A stretch of 64,000 nucleotides of DNA from Bradyrhizobium diazoefficiens (GCF_016616885.1 NZ_CP067102.1:1268501-1332500), one strand, 5' to 3'; numbered from the stretch's first letter, positions 46,871 to 57,250 are shown. Notes: a model not told the origin generated them from the letters alone. Made by a program: numbers and translations.

Positions 46871-48964
46871 CTACGCCGCGCGGATCTTGCCGAGGAAATC
46901 GCTGACCTGATCGCCGAGCTGGCGGCTTTGGGTCTCCAGCATCTGCGAGGCCTGCTTGACGTTGTCAGCGGCGCCGGCCGCGGTGTCGGCGTCGGCCTTC
47001 ACGCCGGTGATGTTGTCGGAGACATTTTTGGTGCCCTGCGCGGCATATTGCGTGCTGCGGGTGATCTCCTGCGTTGCCGCGCCTTGCTCCTGCACGGCGG
47101 CGGCAATCGCGGTGGCGACCTCGTTGACCTCGCCGATGATGCCGCCGATCGTCTGGATCGCGTTGATGGCATCGCCCGCGACCTTCTGGATGTCGGCGAT
47201 TTGCTCCGAAATCTCCTCGGTCGCCTTCGCAGTCTGGCTCGCAAGTGATTTCACCTCAGAGGCGACAACCGCAAAGCCGCGGCCGGCTTCGCCGGCACGC
47301 GCGGCCTCGATCGTGGCATTGAGCGCGAGCAGATTGGTCTGCGCCGCGATGGTGTTGATCAGTCCGACGACCTCACCGATGCGGCCTGCGGATTGCGCCA
47401 GCCCCTGCACGGTGCTGTCGGTCTCGCGCGCCTGGTTGACGGCGCGGCTGGCGATCCCCGCGGCATGCGCCGCCTGCTGGCTGATATCGTTGATCGAGGC
47501 CGAAAGCTCCTCGGCGGCGGCTGCGACGCTTTCGACGCTGGTGGAAGCGTCGTTGGAGGCCTTGCCGGCGACCTCGACGCGTTCATTGGTCTGGCGCGAC
47601 ACGGCGGAGAGATCGCCCGAGGTCTTGCGCATCTCGGCCGAGGCATCGTTCAATTCGCCGAGCGACTTGCGCACCACGCCTTCGAACTCGCCGACATACG
47701 TCTCCATGGCGCGCTGGCGCGCAGCCGCGCCGGCATTGCGCTCGCGCTCCTGCGCCTCGATCTTGAGCTTGTCGATCGCCTGCTGCTTGAAGGTCTCCAG
47801 CGCGCCGGCGAGCGAGCCGATCTCGTCGTGACGGTCTTGATAACCGCTGTCGACGCCGAGGTCGCCACCGGCGACCTTGAGCATGGCGTCGCGGATCCGA
47901 TGCAGCGGCGTGATCACGCGGCGGCTGACGGCGAGCATCGCGGCGCCGGTCAGGACGATGGCGGCAATCAGCAGGGCGGTATTGATGATCAGCGACTGGA
48001 CCGCAGCCGAGCGTTGGGCCGCGGAATGGTCCTTGGCGGCCTGTAGCGCCGCATCGGCGAGCTTCACCGCGGTCATCATGCGGGGCACCGAGTAGGGGCT
48101 CCACTGGTTGGCGGTCATCGACGCCTTCTCGCCCTTGGCGATCGCCGTGATGACGCCATCGCGCGTGGCGGCATATTGCGGATCGAAATAGGTCGCCTTG
48201 GTTTCAGCCATTGCCGCGCTCAACGCTGATGGCAATTGCATGCCGGTCGCGGCGAGCTCGATCGCATTCCAGGCGGTCTCGGTGCCGCCGACCCATTTCG
48301 TGTAGGCGAGCTGGACCTCGGGCGCGAGCTTGCCGCTGCCGAGTGCATTGCCGACGATCAATGAGGACTCGCCAGCGTTCAGGCGCAACAGCCAGGCCAT
48401 CTGCTTGATCATCAGCAACTGGTCGATCGTCGGATCCTGGTGGTTGACGCTCGCCGCAAGCAGCGGCGACAGTTTCTCGAGCACCGACATCAATCCATCT
48501 TCGCTATCGGTGTATTCCTTTGCCAACGCCGCGCGGCGCGATGCTTTCGGCTTGGCAACTTCGGTCCAGAACTCGGTCTGTGCCGCGAGCAGCGCCTTGT
48601 TGAATCGGTTGAGGTCTGTAACCATCGCCTCACGCTGAGGCATGTCGATCGAAGGCAGGATCTCGGTCGCGTGCGCCAGCGCGGGCATCAGCGCCTCGCG
48701 GATATCGCGGATATATTTTTCGATGTCCTTGTCCATCGCGATGTCGGAGGTGAGCTGGCGGTTGCTGGTCGAGCGGTCGGCCCGAATGTTCGCCATCGCC
48801 TTGAACACTTCGGCCGAAGCCGCCGAAACCGCGACGATCCGGTTGGCCTGCTGCAGCAGGCCCCATGAGCTCCATGCGCTGATTGAGAAGCCGATGACGA
48901 CGACCAAGGCGGTAGAGAGGATTACCGCTTTCAGCAGCGTGGATACGGTCAAGCGGTTGAGCAT
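46871..48964 (-). CDS. methyl-accepting chemotaxis protein
   Basis: Transmembrane chemoreceptor of 697 residues. A membrane segment (about 10-32), a large periplasmic helical sensor (about 33-325), a second membrane segment (about 327-350), a HAMP domain and a long signalling helix follow. The signalling tip includes [20 protein letters not shown] and [20 protein letters not shown]. No C-terminal CheR-binding pentapeptide is visible. It converges on the DUF2865 gene with five bases between stop codons. A truncated relative lies just upstream. Confidence 0.93.
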   Translation of the reverse strand: MLNRLTVSTLLKAVILSTALVVVIGFSISAWSSWGLLQQANRIVAVSAASAEVFKAMANIRADRSTSNRQLTSDIAMDKDIEKYIRDIREALMPALAHATEILPSIDMPQREAMVTDLNRFNKALLAAQTEFWTEVAKPKASRRAALAKEYTDSEDGLMSVLEKLSPLLAASVNHQDPTIDQLLMIKQMAWLLRLNAGESSLIVGNALGSGKLAPEVQLAYTKWVGGTETAWNAIELAATGMQLPSALSAAMAETKATYFDPQYAATRDGVITAIAKGEKASMTANQWSPYSVPRMMTAVKLADAALQAAKDHSAAQRSAAVQSLIINTALLIAAIVLTGAAMLAVSRRVITPLHRIRDAMLKVAGGDLGVDSGYQDRHDEIGSLAGALETFKQQAIDKLKIEAQERERNAGAAARQRAMETYVGEFEGVVRKSLGELNDASAEMRKTSGDLSAVSRQTNERVEVAGKASNDASTSVESVAAAAEELSASINDISQQAAHAAGIASRAVNQARETDSTVQGLAQSAGRIGEVVGLINTIAAQTNLLALNATIEAARAGEAGRGFAVVASEVKSLASQTAKATEEISEQIADIQKVAGDAINAIQTIGGIIGEVNEVATAIAAAVQEQGAATQEITRSTQYAAQGTKNVSDNITGVKADADTAAGAADNVKQASQMLETQSRQLGDQVSDFLGKIRAA

Positions 48965-49140
48965 CGGACACCCCGGTACGCGTTTCGAAATTCATGGCCC
49001 CCTGAAAGGCAGCCCCACGAACTTCGAAACCAAAGGGATGCGTGCAATCAGGCGCACCTGCCTCCGGCAGGCGCTCCGATCGCATTTGGCCTGAAAAGGG
49101 TAAAAACTTAGACAGTGTTTCTGCCGTAAAATTACGTAGG

Positions 49141-49191
49141 CCAGGGAATCCGCTGCATCTCCACGTCGTCCTGGTCTTCGCCAGGACGACG
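49141..49191. repeat. palindromic repeat that truncates the chemoreceptor remnant
   Basis: CGTCGTCCTGG (49164-49174) and CCAGGACGACG (49181-49191) form a perfect 11-bp stem with a TCTTCG loop. GGGAATCCGCTGC on the left resembles the ends of other repeats of this genus. It begins exactly where homology to the chemoreceptor stops. Confidence 0.7.
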
Positions 49192-49660
49192 CTGGCGCGC
49201 GACGGCGCCCGCGTTACGCTCGCGCTCGTGCTCTTTGATCTTGAGCTTTTCGGTGGCCTGCTGCTTGAAGGTTTCCAGCGCGCCGGCGAGCGCGCCGATC
49301 TCGTAGTTGCGATCGAGATAGCCGCTGTCGACGGCGAGATCGCCGCCGGCGACCTTGAGCATCGCATCGCGGATGGTGTTGAGCGGACGGATCACGCGGC
49401 GGCTGACCAGCATGATCGCGCCGACGGCGAAAGAGATGGCAAGCGCCAGCAGCACGAGCTGCGCGATCAGGGCGCGTTGAGCGGTGTTGCGTTGATCGAG
49501 GGTGTGCGCCCTGGCGGCGTCGAGGGCGGCTTCGGCCACTGCGACCGCGCTCGCCAGGCGGCCGACCGTGAGCGGGCTCCACTGGTTGGCGGTCAGCTCG
49601 GCCTTCTCGCCTTTGGCCAGCGTGTCCGCGAGGCGATCACGCAGGCTCAGGGTAAAGTAT
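49192..49660 (-). pseudogene. truncated methyl-accepting chemotaxis protein
   Basis: The frame encodes a middle piece of a chemoreceptor: LTANQWSPLTVGRLASAVAV, then the second membrane segment, HAMP, and ETFKQQATEKLKIKEHERER. It aligns with about residues 265-415 of the intact neighbour. The N-terminal sensor part and the entire signalling tip are missing, and a stop codon precedes the first homologous residue. It cannot signal. It is a decayed tandem copy cut at one end by a palindromic repeat. Confidence 0.85.
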
Positions 49661-49722
49661 TAGGCAGGCCGCCTGCCGGTAGAATTACGCATTTACCAGA
49701 AGTTGTAAGGGGTTGCGCGCAT

Positions 49723-49747
49723 GGAACCGGCGCGCGAGACAGGCGTT
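49723..49747 (+). promoter_or_regulatory. EcfG-type stress promoter of the small membrane protein gene
   Basis: GGAAC (49723-49727), 16 bases, then CGTT (49744-49747), a perfect match. The transcript would start about 30 bp before the ATG at 49786. Confidence 0.72.
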
Positions 49748-49785
49748 AGGACCTCGTTAGCAATTTGCCTGAAGGGGGCCTCGCA

Positions 49786-49941
49786 ATGCTGGTCGGCGTA
49801 CTCGTCACCTTTCTCGTCATCATTCTCGTGCTTTATCTCATCAACATGCTGCCGATGGACGGCCGCGCCAAGCAGATCGCGCGCGTCGTCGTCATCATCA
49901 TCGGCATCGTGTCGCTGCTGAAATATCTCGCGGTGTTTTAG
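49786..49941 (+). CDS. small two-helix membrane protein (Thivi_2564-like)
   Basis: 51 residues with two hydrophobic helices (VGVLVTFLVIILVLYLINML and ARVVVIIIGIVSLLKYLAVF) joined by PMDGRAKQI. It resembles the widespread small 'Thivi_2564' membrane proteins, whose function is unknown. GAAGGGGG precedes the ATG. The EcfG promoter upstream and terminator downstream support it as a real single-gene unit. Confidence 0.78.
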   Translation: MLVGVLVTFLVIILVLYLINMLPMDGRAKQIARVVVIIIGIVSLLKYLAVF

Positions 49942-49983
49942 GGCGGACCTGGAGTCCGGACTCCATCTACGGAACTCTCCAGC

Positions 49984-50011
49984 AAAAAGCCCCGGCGTTG
50001 AGCCGGGGCTT
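49984..50011. terminator. bidirectional terminator between the small membrane gene and csbD
   Basis: AAGCCCCGGC (49987-49996) pairs with GCCGGGGCTT (50002-50011). The A-run to the left gives a good T tail on the minus strand, so it mainly serves the csbD-like gene; the plus side has only GGGTTT. Confidence 0.8.
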
Positions 50012-50025
50012 GGGTTTGCGTCGCT

Positions 50026-50226
50026 CTAATGCAGTGATTTGAGCCAGGCGTCAACGTCCTGCCGGACCTGATCCTTGGCGAGGCCGTAGCGCTGCTGGAG
50101 CCGGCCTTCAAGCTGTTCTCGGCGTCCCTCGATCACGTTGAGATCGTCGTCAGTGAGCTTGCCCCATTTCTCCTTGGCGGAACCCTTGAACTGCTTCCAA
50201 TTTCCTTCAATGCGATTCCAGTCCAT
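50026..50226 (-). CDS. CsbD family stress protein
   Basis: 66-residue, highly charged, helical protein. MDWNRIEGNWKQFKGSAKEK, then WGKLTDDDLNVIEGRREQL, matches the CsbD family, which is induced by general stress in many bacteria; its action is unknown. The ATG at 50226 has AGGAG six bases upstream; an ATG two codons earlier overlaps that site. An EcfG-like promoter lies 30-55 bp upstream. Confidence 0.92.
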   Translation of the reverse strand: MDWNRIEGNWKQFKGSAKEKWGKLTDDDLNVIEGRREQLEGRLQQRYGLAKDQVRQDVDAWLKSLH

Positions 50227-50256
50227 GACCATCTCCTGAAGAGTTGATGGCCCTAC

Positions 50257-50281
50257 AACCATTGCGGAACGCAGCCGTTCC
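50257..50281 (-). promoter_or_regulatory. EcfG-type stress promoter of the csbD-like gene
   Basis: GGAAC (50281-50277 on the minus strand), 16 bases, then GGTT (50260-50257). The -10 has G in place of C. The -35 lies inside a perfect palindrome, GCGGAACG-GCTG-CGTTCCGC. Confidence 0.65.
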
Positions 50282-50320
50282 GCAGCGCGCTGCGGCGTTT
50301 CGCCCGATCGGCCGAGGGCG

Positions 50321-52486
50321 TCAGCCCGCTGCCTTGGCCTCGCGGCGGCGCGCGGTCAGGATGTATTCGGTATAGCCGTTCGGCTGCTCGCGGCCTTTGA
50401 AGATGAGGTCGCTAGCCGCCTTGAAGGCAACGCCGTCGAAGGCGGGCGCCATCGGCTTGTAGATCGCATCGCCGGCGTTCTGCTTGTCGACAACGACGGC
50501 CATGCGTTTGAGCGATTCCATCACCTGTGCCTCGGTGATGACGCCCTGGTGCAGCCAGTTGGCGAGATGCTGGCTGGAGATGCGCAGGGTGGCGCGGTCT
50601 TCCATCAGGCCGACATCGTGGATGTCAGGCACCTTGGAGCAGCCGACGCCCTGGTCGATCCAGCGCACGACGTAGCCCAGAATGCCCTGGCAGTTGTTGT
50701 CGATCTCCTGCTTGACGTCGTCGGGCGCCCAGTTCGACTTCGACACCGGAATGGTGAGGATGTCGGAGAGCTTCGCGCGCGGACCGCCCTTGGTCAGCTC
50801 CTGCTGGCGTGCGATCACGTTGACCTGGTGATAGTGCAGGGCGTGCAGGGTCGCGGCGGTCGGCGAGGGCACCCACGCCGTGGTGGCGCCGGCCTGCGGA
50901 TGGGCGAGCTTCTGCTGCAGCATGTCCGCCATCTTGTCCGGCGCCGCCCACATGCCCTTGCCGATCTGGGCATGGCCGGGCAGGCCGTCGATCAGGCCCA
51001 TGTCGACGTTCCAGTCCTCATAGGCCTTGATCCAGGCCTGCGCCTTCATCTCGTTCTTGCGGATCATCGGACCCGCTTCCATCGAGGTGTGGATCTCGTC
51101 GCCGGTGCGGTCGAGGAAGCCGGTGTTGATGAACATGATGCGCTTGGAGGCACGCTGGATGCAGGCCTTGAGGTTGACGGTGGTGCGCCGCTCCTCGTCC
51201 ATGATGCCGACCTTGAGCGTGTTCTCGGGCAGGCCCAGCATCTTCTCGACGCGGTCGAAGATCTCGCAGGTGAACGAGACCTCGTCCGGGCCATGCATCT
51301 TCGGCTTGACGATATAGGCCGATCCCGTGCGGCTGTTCTTGACCTTGGAGTTGCCCTTGAGGTCGTGAATGGCGAGCAGGCCGGAGACGGCAGCGTCTAG
51401 CAGGCCTTCCGGAATTTCGTCGCCCTTCTCGTCCAGCACCGCGTCGGTGAACATGTGGTGACCGCAATTGCGCATCAAGAGCAGGCTGCGGCCGTGCAGC
51501 TTGACCTCGCCCTTGCCGTCCGGTGTCTTGTAGGAGCGGTCGGCGTTGAGCGAACGCGTCAGCGCCTTGCCGCCTTTTTCGAAGTCCGCCGACAGCGTGC
51601 CGTTCATCAGGCCCAGCGTGTTGCGATAGACCAGCACCTTGTCCTCGGCATCGACCGCGGCGACCGAGTCCTCCATATCGAGGATGGTCGACACGGCAGA
51701 TTCCATGATCATGTCGGCGACACCGGCCGGATCGTCCTTGCCGATGGTGCTGTTGCGGTCGATCTTCACCTCGACATGCAGGCCGTTGTTGGCGAGCAGC
51801 ACCGCGCTCGGCGCCGCTGCATCACCCTGGAAGCCGGCGAATTGCGCGGCGTTCTTCAGCGCGGTGGCGTTGCCGCTCTTCAATTTCACTGCGAGTTGGC
51901 CCGCGACGACGCTGTAGGCGGTGACGTCGGTGTGGCTGCCGGTTGCCAGCGGCACGGCGGCGTCGAGGAAGGCTTTTGCTTTCGCGATCACCTTGTCGCC
52001 GCGCGCCTTGTTGTAGCCCTTGCCGCTCTCGGCAGCGTCGTGAGGGATCGCGTCGGTGCCGTAGAAGGCGTCATAGAGCGAGCCCCAGCGCGCATTCGCC
52101 GCGTTCAGCGCGTAGCGCGCGTTGGTGAGCGGCACGACCAGCTGTGGCCCGCAGATCTTGCCGATCTCTTCGTCCACATTGGCGGTCTCGACCTTCTGCG
52201 TCGCGGGCTCCGGGACGAGATAGCCGATCTCTTTCAGGAAGGCGGTGTAGGCGTCGAGGTCGAACGCCTTGCCCTTGCTCGCGCGGTGCCAGTCGTCGAT
52301 CTTGGCCTGCAGCGCGTCACGGAAGGCGAGCAGCGACCGGTTCTTCGGCCCCAGCTCCTTGACGATGGCGGCCACCCCGGCCCAGAACGCATCCGGCGCG
52401 ATCCCCGTTTTCGGGGCGGCTTCCTTGGCGATGAAATCGAAAAGGACGGGGGCGATCTTCAATCCGTGGGCGTCGACGCGTTTCAT
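50321..52486 (-). CDS. glcB: malate synthase G
   Basis: Condenses glyoxylate with acetyl-CoA to malate in the glyoxylate cycle; cytosolic. 721 residues from the ATG at 52486 ([20 protein letters not shown]), close to the usual 723. Recognisable segments are [59 protein letters not shown] and [20 protein letters not shown]. The gene stands alone with no isocitrate lyase near it. Confidence 0.95.
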   Translation of the reverse strand: MKRVDAHGLKIAPVLFDFIAKEAAPKTGIAPDAFWAGVAAIVKELGPKNRSLLAFRDALQAKIDDWHRASKGKAFDLDAYTAFLKEIGYLVPEPATQKVETANVDEEIGKICGPQLVVPLTNARYALNAANARWGSLYDAFYGTDAIPHDAAESGKGYNKARGDKVIAKAKAFLDAAVPLATGSHTDVTAYSVVAGQLAVKLKSGNATALKNAAQFAGFQGDAAAPSAVLLANNGLHVEVKIDRNSTIGKDDPAGVADMIMESAVSTILDMEDSVAAVDAEDKVLVYRNTLGLMNGTLSADFEKGGKALTRSLNADRSYKTPDGKGEVKLHGRSLLLMRNCGHHMFTDAVLDEKGDEIPEGLLDAAVSGLLAIHDLKGNSKVKNSRTGSAYIVKPKMHGPDEVSFTCEIFDRVEKMLGLPENTLKVGIMDEERRTTVNLKACIQRASKRIMFINTGFLDRTGDEIHTSMEAGPMIRKNEMKAQAWIKAYEDWNVDMGLIDGLPGHAQIGKGMWAAPDKMADMLQQKLAHPQAGATTAWVPSPTAATLHALHYHQVNVIARQQELTKGGPRAKLSDILTIPVSKSNWAPDDVKQEIDNNCQGILGYVVRWIDQGVGCSKVPDIHDVGLMEDRATLRISSQHLANWLHQGVITEAQVMESLKRMAVVVDKQNAGDAIYKPMAPAFDGVAFKAASDLIFKGREQPNGYTEYILTARRREAKAAG

Positions 52487-52658
52487 GATGGTCTTTCTTG
52501 TTGGAAATGGCTGTTTTTGGCTGCTTTTGACCCGACGGCAGCAAAATGCGCCCACGCGGGGCGACTTTCGGGACCTATTAGCCCCAAAATCGGGGCGGTG
52601 AGAAGACCCCCAAAACTTGTCAAAATGTCAAGGCGAGGTGGCGGCCCAGCGCATCGTT

Positions 52659-52818
52659 GTCATTCCCCGCGACCCGGCTGCGCCAAGGCTTCGCCGAGGT
52701 TGAGGTCCAGGGGCGCCGAAGCTTTAGCGAAGGCGGCAAGCGGGGAATCCAGTACGCCGCAGCTTCTGCGTATCCCAACGCTGTCTCTGGCCCGGTCGAG
52801 CCGGGCGACGACAGTTGG
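52659..52818. repeat. Bradyrhizobium-type intergenic repeat downstream of cysNC
   Basis: About 160 bp starting GTCATTCCCCGC and ending CCGGGCGACGACAGTTGGG. It contains GGGGAATCCAGTACGCCGCAG and the inverted pair GGCCCGGTCGAGCCGGGC. This is the typical family of scattered palindromic repeats in bradyrhizobia. It ends six bases from the cysNC stop codon. The rest of 52487-52823 holds no gene. Confidence 0.7.
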
Positions 52819-52823
52819 GAGAC

Positions 52824-54761
52824 TCAAATATTCGCGGCGAGATCCACGAGCTCGTCGAACAGCACGCCGGTTGTCTTCAGCATCTGTTCGATCTCATCGG
52901 TCGCCTCGGCAACCGTCCGCGTCGACGTGTCGATCACGAGCTCAGCCGCCTCGGGCCGTTCGTAGTCGTTGCCGATGCCCGTAAACGAGGCAAGGGCGCC
53001 GGCACGGGCTTTTTTGTAATGGCCCTTGGGATCGCGCTCCTCGCAGATCTCGGCCGGTGTCGCGACATGGATCTCGCGGAATGCAGTGTCAGCGATACGG
53101 CGTGCGGTGGCGCGGTCCTCGCGGGCCGGCGAGACGGCGGCGACGATGGCGATGTGGCCGTTGCGGGCGAGATGGGTCGCGACCTCCGCGAGACGGCGGA
53201 TGTTCTCGCTGCGATCAGTGGTGGAGAAACCGAGATCGCCGTTGAGTCCGGCGCGTACCGTGTCGCCGTCGAGCAGGATCGGCGAGCCGCCATTGGTGAA
53301 CAACCGCCGCTCCAGCGCCTTCGCCAGCGTCGACTTGCCGGAGGCCGGCAGACCCGTGAGCCAGACCACGGCGCCGTTGTGGCGATAGCGCGCGGAGCGC
53401 TCATCAGGACGCAGCGCCGATTCCACCGGCACGATATCGACAGGCACGGCGCGCTGGCCGGCATCGACGGACAGAACGAGGCCGCCGCCGGCGATGCGCC
53501 CGGAGACCTCGATCACGAGGCGGCCGGTGCGCGGGTTCTCCGTATAGGGATCGGTTGCGATCGGATTGGACAAGGAGATGTCGATCTCGCCGACATGGTT
53601 GCGGCCGATCGCCTTGTTCTCGCGGCTCTCGAGCTCGCCGGGATCGACCGCCTTCTCGATGGCGACGACGGTGGCGCGGCTTTCCTTCGGTCCGCAGCGG
53701 ACCAGAAGCTGATCGCCTTTGGCGAGCGGCTTGTCGTGCAGCCAGAAGATGCGCGCGCGCAGCCGCCGCGTCTCGCGCGGGGCGGCATTGGCGCGCGCGA
53801 TGATGTCGCCGCGCTCGATGAACAGCTCGCGATCGAGCGTGATGCCGACCGAGCGGCCCGCGCCCTGACGGTTTGCGGCCGGGGTCACCGGCCAGGTCTC
53901 GACCGTCTTGATCTTCGCGATCTTGCCGGCCGGCATGATCACGATCTCGTCGCCGGCAATCAAGCTGCCGGATTCGATGCGGCCGGCGACGATGCGGCGA
54001 TCGTCGAACTTGTAGATCGCCTGCACGGGCAGACGGAGCGCCAGCGCTTCCAGCGGCCGCGCCGGCTCGAGCCGATCGAGCGCCTCGACCACGGTCGGAC
54101 CCTTGTACCAGCCGATGCGGTCGGTGCGCTCGGCAACGCCGTCGCCGTCGCGTGCCGAAATCGGGATGATTGCGGCCGGCGTCACGCCGAGGCCGTTGAG
54201 ATGCGCGGAGATCTCGTCGCTGATCTCCTTGAAGCGATCGGCGGAGAAATCGACGCGGTCCATCTTGTTGACGACGACCGCGACCTGCTTCACGCCGAGC
54301 AGATGCAGGAGATAGCCATGACGGCGGGTCTGGTCGCGCACGCCTTCGAGCGCGTCGATGATCAGCACTGCTCCGTCGGCCTGCGAGGCGCCGGTGATCA
54401 TGTTGCGCAGGAATTCGGCGTGGCCGGGCGCGTCGATCAGCACGATGTCACGCGAATTGGTGCGGAAGCGGATCTGTGTGGTGTCGATGGTGATGCCCTG
54501 GTCGCGCTCGGTCTGCAGTGCATCGAGCAGGAACGACCATTCGAACGCCATGCCGCGCCGCGCGCTGACGGCTTTGAGCATTTCGAGCTTGCCGTCAGGC
54601 AGGCTGCCGGTTTCGTGCAGCAGGCGGCCGACCAGCGTCGACTTGCCGTGGTCGACATGGCCGACGATGACGATGCGCACTTGCGGTCGCGTCGTGCCAT
54701 TTGGCATCGACGTGGTGCCGTTCGGCGTGGCAGGCGAAGCGGGGGTGACGAGCATGTTCAT
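52824..54761 (-). CDS. cysNC: bifunctional sulfate adenylyltransferase subunit 1 / APS kinase (CysNC, NodQ-like)
   Basis: 645-residue fusion. The N-terminal GTPase half (P-loop GHVDHGKS, about 34-41; [21 protein letters not shown]) drives ATP sulfurylase with CysD. The C-terminal half (from about 455) is APS kinase with P-loop [15 protein letters not shown]. The [10 protein letters not shown]-loop resembles EF-Tu more than the usual CysN GSVDDGKST. It starts about 20 bp after the cysD stop codon. Confidence 0.92.
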   Translation of the reverse strand: MNMLVTPASPATPNGTTSMPNGTTRPQVRIVIVGHVDHGKSTLVGRLLHETGSLPDGKLEMLKAVSARRGMAFEWSFLLDALQTERDQGITIDTTQIRFRTNSRDIVLIDAPGHAEFLRNMITGASQADGAVLIIDALEGVRDQTRRHGYLLHLLGVKQVAVVVNKMDRVDFSADRFKEISDEISAHLNGLGVTPAAIIPISARDGDGVAERTDRIGWYKGPTVVEALDRLEPARPLEALALRLPVQAIYKFDDRRIVAGRIESGSLIAGDEIVIMPAGKIAKIKTVETWPVTPAANRQGAGRSVGITLDRELFIERGDIIARANAAPRETRRLRARIFWLHDKPLAKGDQLLVRCGPKESRATVVAIEKAVDPGELESRENKAIGRNHVGEIDISLSNPIATDPYTENPRTGRLVIEVSGRIAGGGLVLSVDAGQRAVPVDIVPVESALRPDERSARYRHNGAVVWLTGLPASGKSTLAKALERRLFTNGGSPILLDGDTVRAGLNGDLGFSTTDRSENIRRLAEVATHLARNGHIAIVAAVSPAREDRATARRIADTAFREIHVATPAEICEERDPKGHYKKARAGALASFTGIGNDYERPEAAELVIDTSTRTVAEATDEIEQMLKTTGVLFDELVDLAANI

Positions 54762-54782
54762 AGCCGCGATGCATCCTTGAGA

Positions 54783-55670
54783 TCAGAGATAACCGGCGAC
54801 GCGCAGGCGCTCGAAAGCGTCCTCGGTCTCGTGGTCGAGCGCACGGCCGGCGCGCTCCGGCACCTTGGTCTGCTCGAGCTCGATCAGGATCTCGTCGATG
54901 TTCGATGCGGTCGAGGCGACTGGATTGGTGATGTCCTGATCGCCCAGCGAGCGATAGCGCTTGCCGTTCTGCGACAGATAGAGCGGGATGATCGGGATGT
55001 TCTCGCGCTTGGTGTAGGCCCAGATGTCGGCCTCGGTCCAATGCAGGATCGGGTGGATGCGCAAGTGAGCGCCTTGCGGCGGCGATGCGTTGAAATGGTC
55101 CCAGAACTCCGGCGGCTGGTCGCGTACGTCCCAATTGCCTTCGAGACCGCGCGGCGAGAACACGCGCTCCTTGGCGCGGGTGGCTTCCTCGTCGCGGCGA
55201 ATGCCGGCGATCAGGCCGTCAAATCCGTATTTCGCCAGCGCCATCTTGAGGCCCTCGGTCTTGCGCGCGGCGGAACGAGCCGCCGGCGGCAGCGTTGGGT
55301 CGACGGCATCGATGGGCGGGCAAGGCTCGACACGAAGATCGAGCTCCCACTCTTTCCCGTAGTGATCGCGGAACCGATACATCTCCGGAAACTTCTTGCC
55401 GGTGTCGACATGGAGGGCCGGGAACGGCAGGCGGCCGAAGAATGCCTTGCGCGCCAGCCAGATCATGACGTTGGAGTCCTTGCCGAGCGACCACAGCAGA
55501 GCGATCTTCTTCAGACGGGCGAAGGCCTCGCGGAAGATGTAGATGCTTTGCGCTTCCAGCTGGTCGAGATGGTCCATGCTGGGAGCGGTCAGCGCGACGG
55601 GAATTTGCTCGGAAACGAGCGTCTGGGAGTCCCGTCCATCTGCACCGGAATCGGTCCTGAGAAGATGCAT
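54783..55670 (-). CDS. cysD: sulfate adenylyltransferase subunit 2
   Basis: PP-loop ATP pyrophosphatase that makes APS, 295 residues. The PP-loop is WSLGKDSNVMIWLARKAF (residues 61-66 = SLGKDS), and RRDEEATRAKERVFSPRG is the conserved C-terminal motif. The sequence diverges from the enterobacterial form in the middle (VEPCPPIDAVDPTLPPAARS). The ATG at 55670 is used; ATG 55577 would give a form without the N-terminal stretch. Confidence 0.92.
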   Translation of the reverse strand: MHLLRTDSGADGRDSQTLVSEQIPVALTAPSMDHLDQLEAQSIYIFREAFARLKKIALLWSLGKDSNVMIWLARKAFFGRLPFPALHVDTGKKFPEMYRFRDHYGKEWELDLRVEPCPPIDAVDPTLPPAARSAARKTEGLKMALAKYGFDGLIAGIRRDEEATRAKERVFSPRGLEGNWDVRDQPPEFWDHFNASPPQGAHLRIHPILHWTEADIWAYTKRENIPIIPLYLSQNGKRYRSLGDQDITNPVASTASNIDEILIELEQTKVPERAGRALDHETEDAFERLRVAGYL

Positions 55671-55696
55671 CTTTGCCACTTTGCGTTTGGAGGCGA

Positions 55697-55773
55697 ATTT
55701 TCTATAGTTGCGACGCAGAAGAGAAGAAAAAATTTTCTCTTTGCGCGCTCGAAACGACACATATATAGAAAAT
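55697..55773. promoter_or_regulatory. nested inverted repeats in the cysD-cysG divergent promoter
   Basis: ATTTTCTATA (55697-55706) and TATAGAAAAT (55764-55773) are exact inverted copies. Inside them AGAGAA (55720-55725) and TTCTCT (55735-55740) form a second dyad. The 143-bp interval controls both cysD (minus) and cysG (plus), so this symmetry is a likely operator for a sulfur regulator; which one is unknown. Confidence 0.55.
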
Positions 55774-55813
55774 AATTCCAGTCAACCCCGAATGTGGGGC
55801 AAGCGAGTATCGT

Positions 55814-57250
55814 ATGCGGTTCTTGCCGGTGTTCCTCGATCTCAAGGCCGGTCCGGTTGTTCTCGTCGGCGCGGGTGAGCTTTTGCGCGCAAAACTGCGC
55901 GTGCTCGCCGCTGCTGGTGCGCGCATCCGCGTGCATGCGATCGACGGCAATCACGAGCTTGGCCTGAGCGCCGATGACGCGGCGCGTATCGAGACCGCGA
56001 CCGGCGATCCGCTGACGGCTGATCTTGCCGGCGTCATCGCCATCGTTTGCGCGGGCGCGGGCGATATTGGCGTGGCGATGTCGGCGCGGGCGAAGTCGCT
56101 TGGCCTGCCGGTCAACGTCATGGACGATCTCGAACATTCCAGCTTCATCTTTCCGGCAATCGTCGATCGCGGTGATGTCGTGGTCGCGGTCGGCACCGGC
56201 GGCACCTCTCCGGTGGTCGCGCGGCGCGTGCGCGAGAAGATCGAGGCGCTGCTGCCCGCGCGCATCGGCGAGCTCGCCGAGTTCATCGGCGGCTTCCGCA
56301 AGTCCATCAACGAGCGAATTGCCGAGTTTCCGCTGCGCCGCCGCTTCTGGGAGCGCGTCATCGACGGTCCGATCGGCGCTTCCGTGTTGGCCGGCCGCAA
56401 GGACGAGGCGGACGCGGCGCTCAAGCAGATTTCAGATCCGTCCGCGTTCGCGCGCGCCAACAAGCCGGAAGGCTCGGTCGTACTGGTCGGTGCCGGCCCC
56501 GGCGATCCCGATCTTCTCACCATCAAGGCGCTCCGCGCGTTGCAGGATGCCGACATCGTCTTTCACGACGAGCTGGTCTCGCCCGACATTCTCGACCGCA
56601 TCCGTCGTGACACCACGCGCGTCGCCGTTGGCCGCCGTGTCGGCAAGCCCGGCATCGGCCAGGACGCCATCAACAAGCGCATGATCGAGGCCGCGCAAGC
56701 TGGTCAGCGCGTGGTGCGGCTCAAGGGCGGCGATCCCTTCGTGTTCGGCCGCGGCGGCGAAGAGGTGGAGGCACTGCGCGTGGCCGGTGTCGCCTATTCA
56801 ATCATTCCCGGCATCACCGCCGGTCTCGGGGGCGCTGCCGATTTCGAAGTGCCGCTCACCTACCGTCACGAAGCAACCCGCATCACCTTCCTCACCGCGC
56901 ACAAGGCGCGCGACGCGGAGACGGTGGATTGGTCGACGCTGACCGACACCAAAATGACTGTCGTGGTCTACATGGGCATGACCGCTGCGCCCGCCGTTCG
57001 CGCGGGCCTGTTCGCCGCCGGTCGTTCGCCGGAGACGCCGGTCGGCGTGTTCGCCCGCGTCACGCGGCCGGATGCGCAAGGCGCGATCGGCACGCTGCGC
57101 GACCTGCCCGAGCTGGTGCGGCAGACCAATGGCGGTCCCGCCATTCTCATCATCGGCGACGTGGTCCGGCATGCCGGTTCGCTTCTCCGTCAAACACCCA
57201 AGACAAACTCAGCTCAAATCATCTCTGACCTATTGGATGCAGCCGAATGA
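55814..57250 (+). CDS. cysG: siroheme synthase CysG (multifunctional)
   Basis: 478 residues. The N-terminal half (about 1-200) is the precorrin-2 dehydrogenase/ferrochelatase (FLDLKAGPVVLVGAGELLRA), and the C-terminal half is the uroporphyrinogen III methyltransferase (VGAGPGDPDLLTIKALRALQ; RLKGGDPFVFGRGGEE). It makes the siroheme cofactor for CysI encoded downstream. Its stop codon overlaps the next start by four bases. Confidence 0.96.
   Translation: MRFLPVFLDLKAGPVVLVGAGELLRAKLRVLAAAGARIRVHAIDGNHELGLSADDAARIETATGDPLTADLAGVIAIVCAGAGDIGVAMSARAKSLGLPVNVMDDLEHSSFIFPAIVDRGDVVVAVGTGGTSPVVARRVREKIEALLPARIGELAEFIGGFRKSINERIAEFPLRRRFWERVIDGPIGASVLAGRKDEADAALKQISDPSAFARANKPEGSVVLVGAGPGDPDLLTIKALRALQDADIVFHDELVSPDILDRIRRDTTRVAVGRRVGKPGIGQDAINKRMIEAAQAGQRVVRLKGGDPFVFGRGGEEVEALRVAGVAYSIIPGITAGLGGAADFEVPLTYRHEATRITFLTAHKARDAETVDWSTLTDTKMTVVVYMGMTAAPAVRAGLFAAGRSPETPVGVFARVTRPDAQGAIGTLRDLPELVRQTNGGPAILIIGDVVRHAGSLLRQTPKTNSAQIISDLLDAAE

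Noticed and set aside
52815..55775. A 986-codon open frame on the plus strand
   Set aside because: It is antisense to cysNC and cysD, whose products have clear motifs. Its composition is Arg/Asp/His-rich, as expected of a high-GC shadow frame.
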